Shown here: one piece after another, positions 35,852-44,189 of the stretch
Position numbering within the stretch: position 1 is the stretch's first letter
How the letters are laid out: each line of letters opens with the position of its first letter
Source of the DNA: Actinomycetota bacterium
GTDB taxonomy: Bacteria; Actinomycetota; Acidimicrobiia; Acidimicrobiales; RAAP-2
Reading direction: 5' to 3'
DNA length: 64,000 nucleotides
Assembly: GCA_021324355.1 (NCBI GenBank)
Contig: JAJPJD010000006.1
Coordinates: 62,001-126,000, forward strand
The notes under the pieces: model-generated
Seen by the model: the letters and a program-made list of their open reading frames with translations, nothing else
Told to the model about the DNA's origin: nothing
Databases searched by the model: none
Translations under genes and position numbers: made by a program

Positions 35852-37326
35852 GCGAGGTCGGGCCCACGATCGCGCCGGCTGACCTGGTCCCCGCCGTGGC
35901 CGCCGATGTGCGCCGCGGTCGGCGACTGGCCGCCCTGGTCGCCCTAGCCGAACCCGACGACTCCACCAGTCTGCTCGTCGTTTTGGCCGGCGACTCGACC
36001 CTGGAGGTGCGTCGGACCGAGCTCCCCCCCGGCGTGCGCACCTACCCCGCCATCAGCGTCGAGGTGCCGTCGGCGGCGTGGTACGAGCGGGAGATCCATG
36101 ACCTGTTCGGCCTGGTCGCCCAGGGGACCGGCCCGCTTGAGCCCGTCGTGCTGCCGCGCGCTCCTGCCTCGCCCCACCCGATGTCGCTCACCCCACCGAG
36201 CACCATCGCAGGGATCCAACCGAAGCCAGCCGAGCGAGCCCGGGGCGAGGGAGTCTTCACCTTGCACTACGGACCGGTGCGCTCTGGGGTGTTCGAGTCG
36301 ATCCAGTACCTGGTGGAGACCGTGGGCGAGGAGATCCCCCACCTCGGCGTGCTGGTCCACCACAAGCACCGGGGGCTTGAGCAGCGGTTCTCGCAGCTGG
36401 CGGTGCCCGACGCCGTCCTGCTGGCGGAGCGGGTCGAGGGCACCGCCGCCGTCGCCCATGCCCTGGCATTCAGCCAGGCCATCGAGGAACTCGGGGGCGT
36501 GAGCCCACCACGACCTGCCGGGCTCCTCCGGGTGGTCCACGCCGAGCTGGAAAGGATCGCGACCCACCTCGACTCGGTGATCCGCCATACCGAGGGCGCA
36601 GGGCAGGCAGTCGCCAACGCCCGGATGTCAGTGCACAAGGAGCGGATCCTGCGCCTGCGGGCTCAGCTGTGCGGGCATCGATTTGGCCGGGGGGTGGTGA
36701 TCCCGGGAGGCACGACCGGGCCGCCACTGCTGGAACCGACCGCAGCGCTGGCTGCCGTAGCTGAGCTTGAAACGCCCCTTCGGGCGGATCTCGACGCCCT
36801 GATGGCCACCCCGTCGTTCCTCGACCGGCTGGCCCAAACCGGATGGCTCGACACGTCGCTGGCCGCCGCTCATGGGGCGCTCGGCCCGGTGGGCCGGGGC
36901 TCGGGCGTGGCCAACGACGTCCGGGGTGACCGGCCCTACGCTGCCTACCCCGAGCTCGGCTTCGTCCCTGCCACCGCCACCGAAGGCGACGCGCTCGCCC
37001 GCCAGCAGATCCGGGTGGAGGAGATCGAAGGCGCCGTGCGACTGATCCGGCTGGCACTGGTCGAGCTGGCTGGACTGCCGGACGGTCCGTGGTCAGTCCC
37101 GGTGCGCGCCCAGGACGGGACGGCGATCGCCTCGGTCGAGGCGCCCCAAGGCGAGCTGCTGTACGTCGTGCGGGTCGATTCGGGGCGGCTGATTCGGGTG
37201 AAGCCCCGCACCGCCTCGTTCCACAACCTTGGGTTGCTCCCCCGGGCCTTCGCTGGAGACATCTTCACCGACTTCGTCTTCATCGAGGCAAGCTTTGGCC
37301 TCTCGCCGGCTGGAGTCGCGCTCTGA
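35848..37326 (+). CDS. Ehr-type large subunit: NuoC-NuoD/HyfG-like, lacking [NiFe] cysteines
   Basis: A 492-residue fusion of a NuoC-like domain (1-130, with the 30-kDa signature WYEREIHDLFGL at 78-89) and a NuoD/hydrogenase-large-subunit domain. A true hydrogenase has CxxC in the segment RVCGIC; here the segment reads RVEGTA at 195-200, so Glu197 and Ala200 replace both cysteines. The C-terminal DPCxxC is replaced by FIEASFGLSPAG. The protein contains only one other cysteine (LCGHRFGRG), so no [NiFe] centre can bind. The HRG motif near the quinone/ligand cavity is retained (HHKHRGLEQ). Overlaps genes on both sides (ATGA before, TGATG after). The reaction is unknown. Confidence 0.93.
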   Translation: MSEVGPTIAPADLVPAVAADVRRGRRLAALVALAEPDDSTSLLVVLAGDSTLEVRRTELPPGVRTYPAISVEVPSAAWYEREIHDLFGLVAQGTGPLEPVVLPRAPASPHPMSLTPPSTIAGIQPKPAERARGEGVFTLHYGPVRSGVFESIQYLVETVGEEIPHLGVLVHHKHRGLEQRFSQLAVPDAVLLAERVEGTAAVAHALAFSQAIEELGGVSPPRPAGLLRVVHAELERIATHLDSVIRHTEGAGQAVANARMSVHKERILRLRAQLCGHRFGRGVVIPGGTTGPPLLEPTAALAAVAELETPLRADLDALMATPSFLDRLAQTGWLDTSLAAAHGALGPVGRGSGVANDVRGDRPYAAYPELGFVPATATEGDALARQQIRVEEIEGAVRLIRLALVELAGLPDGPWSVPVRAQDGTAIASVEAPQGELLYVVRVDSGRLIRVKPRTASFHNLGLLPRAFAGDIFTDFVFIEASFGLSPAGVAL

Positions 37327-38114
37327 TGCCTTGGGTGCTGCGTGGGCTGCGCGACGGCATCGTGACCACTCGCTACCCGCGACGGCCCGACGACTACGGA
37401 CCAACCTTTCGAGCCGCGGTCTCGCTCCGGCCCGGCAGCCCTGCCGGGCTGATCGACACCGAGGCAGGACTGTGCCCCACCGACGCGATCCGTTCGGGCG
37501 ATGAGACGCCGGGCGCGCTGCGCGTCGATCGGGCTCGCTGCATCGTGTGCGGCCGCTGCGTCGCCCGGCGCCCCGACGTGTTCCAGTGGGACCCAACGGT
37601 TGAGCTTGCGGCCACCTCGGCCGGCGCCCTCGTGGTGCCGCCCGATCCCGATCTCAGCCTCGACGCCCTGCGGAGCGAGGTAGGCCGCCGAGTCGGTGCC
37701 CTCCGTCGCTCGGTCCACATCCGCCATGTCGACGCTGGCTCCGACGGGTCCGAGGAAGCCGAGATCGCGGCACTGAGCGGCCCCATCTACGACATCGAGC
37801 GGCTGGGGATGTTCTTCACCGCCAGCCCCCGCCACGCTGACCTCCTGCTCGTCACCGGGGTGGGCACGGCCGGGATGGTCGACGAGCTCCTGCGGACCTA
37901 CGAGGCCATGCCCGAGCCCCGCGTGGTGGTGGCGTGTGGCACCGACGCGCTGAGCGGCGGCCTGGTCGGCCCCACCTACTCGGCCGGAGACGGGGTTGGG
38001 CGGCTCGTCCCCCTCGACGTGCTGGTTCCGGGCTCCCCCCCGAGCCCCTTCACCATCCTCCACGGCCTGCTCCTCGCGCTGGGGCGGCTCCCGAGACGAA
38101 GGGGTCCCAGGTGA
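37326..38114 (+). CDS. Ehr-type small subunit: ferredoxin domain fused to a cluster-less NuoB-like domain
   Basis: A 262-residue protein. Residues 45-85 form a half-ferredoxin: Cys50 (GLCPTDAI) with Cys72, Cys75 and Cys78 (RCIVCGRCVA) give one [4Fe-4S] site; the second cluster's ligands are missing. Residues 125-255 look like HycG/NuoB, but the N2-type ligands are all changed. The expected CGSCNGC region reads VDAGSDGSEEAE (135-146), the third Cys position is Asp207 in ACGTDALSGG, and the PGCPP Cys is Ser237 in VPGSPPSP. So only one iron-sulfur cluster can form in the protein. Overlaps its neighbours by one and four bases. Confidence 0.9.
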   Translation: MPWVLRGLRDGIVTTRYPRRPDDYGPTFRAAVSLRPGSPAGLIDTEAGLCPTDAIRSGDETPGALRVDRARCIVCGRCVARRPDVFQWDPTVELAATSAGALVVPPDPDLSLDALRSEVGRRVGALRRSVHIRHVDAGSDGSEEAEIAALSGPIYDIERLGMFFTASPRHADLLLVTGVGTAGMVDELLRTYEAMPEPRVVVACGTDALSGGLVGPTYSAGDGVGRLVPLDVLVPGSPPSPFTILHGLLLALGRLPRRRGPR

Positions 38115-40108
38115 TCGGTCCGCTCCTGGTCATCGCGTTCGGACTGTGGGCCGCAGGCGCCGTGGTCGACCTGACGCTCGGGCCGCGGCACAACGCAGTC
38201 CGCTGGATCCCCTATCTGTCCGCCGCGGTCGGCAGCGCGCTCGTCGCCGCCGTCGGCGTGCACGCCGCCACCGGGACCCCACGGCTGTTCGACCTCGGGG
38301 CCACCTTCGCCTTCGGCCGCACGCTGGTGCTGGTCGACCCGCTGGCCGGCCTGTTCCTCACCCTCACCGGCGTGCTCGGCGTCGCCATCTCGGGCTGTGC
38401 GATCAGCTGGTCGGCCCGTGGCGAGCCCCGTCGGGGCACGGCGTCGGCCTACCTGGTCATCCTGGGAGCGGCGACCACGATCGTGGTCTCGGCCGACGTG
38501 TTCAGCTTCTTGTTCGCCTGGGAGACGCTGACCCTCGCCTTCTTCGGGCTGGTCGGCTCGGGTCGCCGTCGCGCCGCGACGGCCAGCTGGCTCACCCTCG
38601 GGTTCGGCAAGGTTGGCGCTGGCGCCTTGACCATCGGAGTGCTGCTGACCGCCGCCACCAACCACAGCACCGAGCTCGACACCCTCCATCGCCTGCCCCA
38701 TTCGACCACCGAGGCGATCGCCTTCGCGCTGGTCGTGGTCGGCTTCGGGGCCAAAGTCGGGCTGGTCCCGTTCCATCCCTGGGTGCCGGTGGCCTACCAG
38801 GAGGCGCCTGGGCCGACCCGGGCGGCGATGGCGGGGCTCGCGGCCAACGTGGGCTTCTACGGCCTGTGGCGATGGCTTGGACTCTTCGGTCGACCGCCAC
38901 TGTGGCTGGCGGTCGCGGTCCTAGTGCTGGGCGGGGTCACCGCCGTGGTGGGGATCGCCTTCGGCGCGGTCGCCGGCCAGCTCGACCGGGTGATCGCCCA
39001 TTCGAGCGTGGAACAGGCCGGGGTGATCCTGGTCGGCTACGGCGTCGCCCTGGCCGGCAAGGCCACCGGAGAGCCCATGGTGGCAGCGCTCGGGCTGCTC
39101 GCGGCCAGCCTCCAGGTGTTGGCCCACGCGCTCGCCAAGTCGGCGCTGTTCGGCGCATCGACCTTCTTGCAGGCCGACGCCGGAACCGGTGCCCTCGATG
39201 CCCTGTCTGGCGTGGGACGGCACCGGCCAGTGAGCGGGCTGGCCTTCGGCGTGGGGTCACTGACCCTGGCCGGCCTCCCGCCGAGCCTCGGGTTCGTCTC
39301 CGAGTGGCTCCTGCTCGAGGCGCTCATGCAGGAGTACCGGTTGGGCCCCCTCGCCGCCCGGCTGGCGATGGCGCTGGCTGGCGCGCTGGTCGCCCTCAGC
39401 CTCGGGGTGGCCGCCTTGGCCTTCGTCCGGTTGGTCGGCCTGGCAGTCGCGGGCCGAACCTCCGCACGACCGGGCCACCCAACCGCCGAAGGAGCCGCGG
39501 CGATCGCAGGGCTCGCCATCCTGGCCGTGCCCTGCCTGGGCCTGGCCGCGGTGACCCCCTGGGTGATCCGGTACCTGGCGCGTGGGCTGGCCGAAGTGAC
39601 CGGGCCGCCCGGCGTGCTCTCGGCGCTCAAGTCCCCCTGGGTCCTCCAGCCGGTGGTCCCGAACTTCTCCATCCTCTCGCCGTCTTGGCTGTTCGTCGTG
39701 CTGCCGATCGCCAGCGCGGTCGTGCTCCTGGTCACGGTGGTGCTCTCGGGCGGGCGGGTGGCCCGAATCCGGCGGGTCCCCCCGTGGACCTCCGCCAGCA
39801 CCGCCGTGAGTGGCTACACCTCCTTCGCCTACGCCAACCCGCTCCGCCACGTCCTGGCCAACGTGCTGGGCTCACGGCGGTCGGTCGCCCGCCGCCCGGC
39901 CAGCAGACCCGGTGAGGCCGCGCCGGTGGTCGTCGAGACGGTGGTGACCGAGCCGTTCGTTGCCTACCTCTTCCGTCCGGCTCGGGCGCTGTGGCTGTGG
40001 CTGGCCGTTCGGGCCAGGGCGGTCCAGTCCGGCCGGCTGGACGCCTACGTCGCCTACATGCTGGGCGCGCTGGCGATCCTGTTGGTCGTGGTGGCCGCCC
40101 TGCACTGA
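38111..40108 (+). CDS. Ehr-type antiporter-like membrane subunit, HyfB/NuoL-like
   Basis: A 665-residue proton-channel subunit resembling hydrogenase-4 component B. The helix-5 type Glu is in SFLFAWETLTLAFFGLVG, the helix-7 type Lys in GFGAKVGLVPFHPWVPVAYQ, and a further Lys in LAHALAKSALFGASTF. A C-terminal extension with extra helices and a long lateral segment follows (from about 520), typical of NuoL/HyfB. GTG at 38111 overlaps the previous stop by 4 bases. Last gene of the operon; a GT39 gene converges on it 37 bases on. Confidence 0.93.
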   Translation: MIGPLLVIAFGLWAAGAVVDLTLGPRHNAVRWIPYLSAAVGSALVAAVGVHAATGTPRLFDLGATFAFGRTLVLVDPLAGLFLTLTGVLGVAISGCAISWSARGEPRRGTASAYLVILGAATTIVVSADVFSFLFAWETLTLAFFGLVGSGRRRAATASWLTLGFGKVGAGALTIGVLLTAATNHSTELDTLHRLPHSTTEAIAFALVVVGFGAKVGLVPFHPWVPVAYQEAPGPTRAAMAGLAANVGFYGLWRWLGLFGRPPLWLAVAVLVLGGVTAVVGIAFGAVAGQLDRVIAHSSVEQAGVILVGYGVALAGKATGEPMVAALGLLAASLQVLAHALAKSALFGASTFLQADAGTGALDALSGVGRHRPVSGLAFGVGSLTLAGLPPSLGFVSEWLLLEALMQEYRLGPLAARLAMALAGALVALSLGVAALAFVRLVGLAVAGRTSARPGHPTAEGAAAIAGLAILAVPCLGLAAVTPWVIRYLARGLAEVTGPPGVLSALKSPWVLQPVVPNFSILSPSWLFVVLPIASAVVLLVTVVLSGGRVARIRRVPPWTSASTAVSGYTSFAYANPLRHVLANVLGSRRSVARRPASRPGEAAPVVVETVVTEPFVAYLFRPARALWLWLAVRARAVQSGRLDAYVAYMLGALAILLVVVAALH

Positions 40109-40145
40109 GCCGGCGGTGTGGCACCGCGCGCTGCCGGGCGCCGAC

Positions 40146-42092
40146 CTAGCCAGCCGGCGGCCGCCCCGGGTGGTGCGCGGCACCAGGTCTCAGGGGCGAG
40201 CAAAAGAAGACGCCGAGTCGACCGAGCGGGGCGCGCCCTCGGATCGCCAGGCAGTTCCGGGCGATCCAGCGGTACCGGGGATCGGGGGAGGTGGGGCTGG
40301 CCAGGACCAGGCGAACGGCGTTGTCGGCCACCAACGCCTTGATCTGGGACAGCGACGGCTCCACCCCGGTGCCGTCGTAGCCGCCCAAGGGGATGACCTC
40401 CTTGCCGCTCACGAAGATCGTCGGCGCGGCGACCACCGCTGTCTGGGTGGCCATCAGGTCGGCCGTATGGAAGGTGGCCTGCAGATGCTCGAGCACCGGC
40501 AACAGCGCGCGCGCCCCGGCGCGCAGCTGTGGGCCGAAGAGGTCCTGCATGGCGGCGGCGTAGGCCGCCGGTTCGAACGGGGTGTCGAACGACCCCTGGC
40601 CGGCGTCGACCACCGAGGCCGACGCGGTGGCCGGGACCACCAGCGCGCCCAGGACTGCCGCGCCGAGCAGCGCCGCAACGACCCGGGGGGAGCCAAGCCA
40701 GATGGAGCCGACCAGCAATGTCGCTGCGGCCGCACCGACACCGAGCGCGGTCGGGGCGAGCCAGCCTGGCAGGTCGGTCCCGGTGGCCGGCAGCAGCCAG
40801 GCGGCGTAGAGCCCGGTGCCGAGGGCGCTCGACGCCACCACCAGCTTCGTCGCCAACCGCCCCCGCAGCTCCCAGGCGACCACTGCGCCGGTCCCCACCA
40901 GGCCGCCCAGCGCAGGCGTGAGGGCGGCGGTGTAGTACGAGTTGATCGTGGTGCTGACGCTGAACACCGCGACCAGGGTGAGCAACCAGGTCCCCCACAG
41001 CAAGAGGCTGGCCCGCAACCGGTCCCGCCTCGAGCGCCGGCCCCGGGCAGCCAGCCCGCCAACCAGCGCGACCAACGACAGCGGGATGAGCCACCCGGTG
41101 TCGCGGCCGTAGACCCCGCGGAGCATGCGGGCCCACCCTGGTGGGGTGGAGGCGAGCGGACCCACCCCGATCGTCTCGAACAGCTCGGCGTTGGGCGAGG
41201 GCTGGCCGAGCCGACCGAACCCGTTGTACTCGAACACCTGCTCGAAGACCGAGTCGTGCCGGCTCCCATCGACGTACGGCCGGGAACCGGCAGGCTGGGC
41301 GCTCACCCAGATCATCCAGCTCAACGACACGGCCACTGCCACCACCGTCAGCACCGCCACCTGAGCGGCGCGCCGACCAAGCCGCCCCGGGCCGGCCAGC
41401 AGGAGGACCAGGACGAAGGCCGGGAGCAACAACCAGGCTTCCAGCATCTTGGCCTGGAAGGCCAGACCGACCCAGATCCCTCCGGCCGCCACCCACCGCC
41501 AGCGTCCGGTGGTGACGACACCGACCACGGCGTCTGCGGCCAGCACGACGAGCAGGATCATCAGGGTGTCGGAGATGTTCCCCCGGTTGAGGGCCACGTT
41601 CGCCGGCGCCAGCGCCAGCACCGCGGCGGCGACGATCCCGGCAACCGGACCGCCCAATCGACGGACGGCGTGGTAGAGGACCGGGACCGTGAGGGCGCCC
41701 TCGACGACCTGGGGAAGCACGATGGCCCAGTCGTGGAGCCCGAAGGCTCGGACGGAGAGGGCCTGGACCCAGAAGGCGCCGGGGAGCTTGTCCGTGGAGA
41801 CCGTCCCTGCGGGGTCGAAGGCCGCGTACACAAAGTCGTGCCAGCTGGTGGCCATCGATCGAACCGCGGCGGCGTAGTAGATCTCGAGGTAGCCAGAAGA
41901 CCCGTCGGCGTAGAAAAACGCAGCCAGCCCGGTCAGCAGCGTGAGAGCGGGCCGGGCCCAGCGCGGCTGACCCCGTGGCATCGCCAACCGGACCAGCGGT
42001 CGGACCGCCCGGGCACTGCGACCTCCAGCCACGCGGCCACCGACGCGCCGGCTCGGGACCCGATCGCTCGGTCCGAGCGCGCCAGTCGTCAC
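40146..42092 (-). CDS. GT39-type membrane glycosyltransferase (PMT_2/ArnT-like)
   Basis: A 648-residue GT-C glycosyltransferase with about 11-13 hydrophobic helices, using a polyprenyl-phosphate sugar on a lipid or protein acceptor at the outer face. The first outer loop holds AFDPAGTVSTDKLPGAFWVQ, the typical KxP region. The C-terminal outside domain ends with DPRYRWIARNCLA. GTG at 42092 is my choice; the frame is open to an ATG at 42263, but that extension is Arg/Gly-rich and unlike the family. Divergent from the S15-like gene. Confidence 0.82.
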   Translation of the reverse strand: MTTGALGPSDRVPSRRVGGRVAGGRSARAVRPLVRLAMPRGQPRWARPALTLLTGLAAFFYADGSSGYLEIYYAAAVRSMATSWHDFVYAAFDPAGTVSTDKLPGAFWVQALSVRAFGLHDWAIVLPQVVEGALTVPVLYHAVRRLGGPVAGIVAAAVLALAPANVALNRGNISDTLMILLVVLAADAVVGVVTTGRWRWVAAGGIWVGLAFQAKMLEAWLLLPAFVLVLLLAGPGRLGRRAAQVAVLTVVAVAVSLSWMIWVSAQPAGSRPYVDGSRHDSVFEQVFEYNGFGRLGQPSPNAELFETIGVGPLASTPPGWARMLRGVYGRDTGWLIPLSLVALVGGLAARGRRSRRDRLRASLLLWGTWLLTLVAVFSVSTTINSYYTAALTPALGGLVGTGAVVAWELRGRLATKLVVASSALGTGLYAAWLLPATGTDLPGWLAPTALGVGAAAATLLVGSIWLGSPRVVAALLGAAVLGALVVPATASASVVDAGQGSFDTPFEPAAYAAAMQDLFGPQLRAGARALLPVLEHLQATFHTADLMATQTAVVAAPTIFVSGKEVIPLGGYDGTGVEPSLSQIKALVADNAVRLVLASPTSPDPRYRWIARNCLAIRGRAPLGRLGVFFCSPLRPGAAHHPGRPPAG

Positions 42093-42268
42093 GGCCAGCC
42101 CGACCGACCGCAGCAAGCCGCCGGGGCGGCCGAGGCTGCCTTCCCCCCGCGGCACGCCGACAGCCTGACGGCTCGACCGGAACCCGTCAACGCGGTCGAC
42201 CCGGGGCCGATACCCCCATCGGCTTGGCACGCCATTGACAGCGGGTCGCCACCTGGCGACCATCGAGG

Positions 42269-44113
42269 ATGCGCCGGATTGCCCGCCAGCACGCCTGGCG
42301 GATCGCCCGCCGCCTCGGCGTGGGCCTGCTGGCCGCGGGCCTGCTCTGTCCTCTGACCGGCGTGCCCTCGGCCGCCGGAACCAGGTCGGTCGGCTTGTCC
42401 AGGCCTTTTGGCCGCCTGGCCTGCGAGCCCCGCGACGGCGTCGTCTTCTGCCCCGGCGGGCTCAGCCGCCGAGTCCCATCGTTCGACGGCGTGCCCCTGG
42501 ACGCCGATCTCACCCTGCCGCGGGCCGGGAGACCCCCGTTCCGGCTCATCGTCCTCCTCCACGGCTTGGGCGGCAACAAGCTCGAGACCGAGTCGGCCAG
42601 AGACGACGGCGCCATCGACAACGTGACGTTCGCCTCCCACGGCTGGGCGGTGCTCTCGTACACCGCTCGGGGCTTCGGGGGGTCCTGCGGGACCGCGCTC
42701 GCCCGACGGGGGACGCCCGCCTGCGCACGGGGCTGGTCCCACCTGGCCGACCAGCGCTACGAGGTTCGTGACACGCAGTACCTGGCCGGACTGCTCGTGG
42801 ACGAGGGCTGGGCCCGACCTGGGATCGCCGTCGCCGGCGTCTCCTACGGCGCCGCTCAAGCGCTCGAGCTGGCCATGCTGAAGGACCGGATCGAGCTGCC
42901 CAGTGGCCGCTTCGTCCCGTTCACCAGCCCGCGGCGGCACATCCCGATGACGGTCGCCGCGGTCTACGCGGCCTGGCCCTGGGACGACTACGCGAGCGCC
43001 CTGGAGCCCAATGGTGCCGGCCCCGGCGCCACCGACCAGGCGCGAGCCGACCGGTCGCCGCTCGGGGTGCTCAAGGTGGCCTGGGCCAGGATCCTGGCCC
43101 AGGCCGAGGCGACCGGGTACCAGCCCCGGCGATCGGCACTCGAGGTGTGGCAGCGACTCGCCGCTTCGGCCCCCGGGTCTCCACCGGCGCTGGTGCGGGC
43201 GCTCAAAGACCTCCAGCGGTTCCATTCGGCGGTCGGCATCCCGCCCCCGGCCGGCGGGCCCGCCCCCACCGCGATCCAGAGCGGGTTCACCGACTCGTTG
43301 TTCCCGGTGACCGAGGCACTGCGGTTCGCCGACCAGGGACCTCGCCACGGATCGAGATCCCCCCTCCTGCTCGTCTTCGACGACGTCGGCCATCCATGGG
43401 CCCAAAACCGGCCGGCCGACGTGGGCTTCGACGACGCGACGGCCATCGACTTCCTGGAGGCGGTCGCCGAGCACCGATCGCCTCGGACCGGAGTGCTTGT
43501 GCGGGCCCAGCGCTGCCCGTCCACCACGCCGTCGGGCCCGACCCAGTGGGCGAGGTCCTTCTCGGCGCTGTCACGCTCGTCGGTGACCCTCGACGGGTCG
43601 AACGCCCAGGTGGTCACCTCCGCCGGAGGTGACCCGACGATTGCCGCCGCCCTGGACGCCACCGACCGGCCGTTGTGCGACCCGCTCCCGGCCACGCCCG
43701 AGCCGGGGACGGCCACCTACCAGGTCGCAGCCGGACCGCACGGGCTGCACGTCTTGGGCGGGGCCATCGTGCGCGCGACGCTCACCATCACCGGGAACGA
43801 TCCTGAGCTCATCGGACGCCTCTGGGACGTCGCACCGGGCGGGGAAACCCGCCAGATCGTGGAGCTCGGCGCGTGTGCCCCCCGGGTCCCTGCTCGGCCA
43901 GGGCGCCACACGGCGGTCACCGAGCGGGTCCGTTTCGAGCTGCCGCCGAACGACTACGTGGTGGCACCGGACCACCGGCTCGAACTCGAGCTGGTCGGGA
44001 GCACCGCAGGGTTCTTCCTCCCCTCGACCTCGACCTTCTCGATCCGCGTGACCAACCTCCGAGCCACAGTGCCGCTCGCCTGGCGGCCGTCGACCCACGC
44101 TGGCCCAACCTGA
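42269..44113 (+). CDS. Secreted X-Pro dipeptidyl-peptidase / CocE (S15)-type hydrolase
   Basis: A 614-residue exported alpha/beta hydrolase. A basic N-terminus and a hydrophobic segment ending near SAAG form a Sec signal (1-36). The nucleophile is Ser192 in VAGVSYGAAQ, the Asp lies in SGFTDSLFP and the His in FDDVGHPWAQ. The C-terminal third (about 470-610) is the jelly-roll domain of the S15/CocE family, seen as VRFELPPNDYVVAPDHRLEL. It cleaves an ester or Xaa-Pro peptide outside the cell; the substrate is unknown. It starts 5 bases from the upstream limit of the GT39 frame. Confidence 0.85.
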   Translation: MRRIARQHAWRIARRLGVGLLAAGLLCPLTGVPSAAGTRSVGLSRPFGRLACEPRDGVVFCPGGLSRRVPSFDGVPLDADLTLPRAGRPPFRLIVLLHGLGGNKLETESARDDGAIDNVTFASHGWAVLSYTARGFGGSCGTALARRGTPACARGWSHLADQRYEVRDTQYLAGLLVDEGWARPGIAVAGVSYGAAQALELAMLKDRIELPSGRFVPFTSPRRHIPMTVAAVYAAWPWDDYASALEPNGAGPGATDQARADRSPLGVLKVAWARILAQAEATGYQPRRSALEVWQRLAASAPGSPPALVRALKDLQRFHSAVGIPPPAGGPAPTAIQSGFTDSLFPVTEALRFADQGPRHGSRSPLLLVFDDVGHPWAQNRPADVGFDDATAIDFLEAVAEHRSPRTGVLVRAQRCPSTTPSGPTQWARSFSALSRSSVTLDGSNAQVVTSAGGDPTIAAALDATDRPLCDPLPATPEPGTATYQVAAGPHGLHVLGGAIVRATLTITGNDPELIGRLWDVAPGGETRQIVELGACAPRVPARPGRHTAVTERVRFELPPNDYVVAPDHRLELELVGSTAGFFLPSTSTFSIRVTNLRATVPLAWRPSTHAGPT

Positions 44114-44189
44114 GAATCGAGCCGCGACCTGCTCAACGCTCGAGAACCACCGACCTCATCGTGCGGGGTCGGCGTAGCACCGGAGCAGC

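Noticed and set aside
32751-40108. Active [NiFe] hydrogenase (hydrogenase-4 or Ech)
   Set aside because: The membrane subunits invite this name, but all four Ni-Fe cysteines of the large subunit and all N2-type ligands of the small subunit are replaced.
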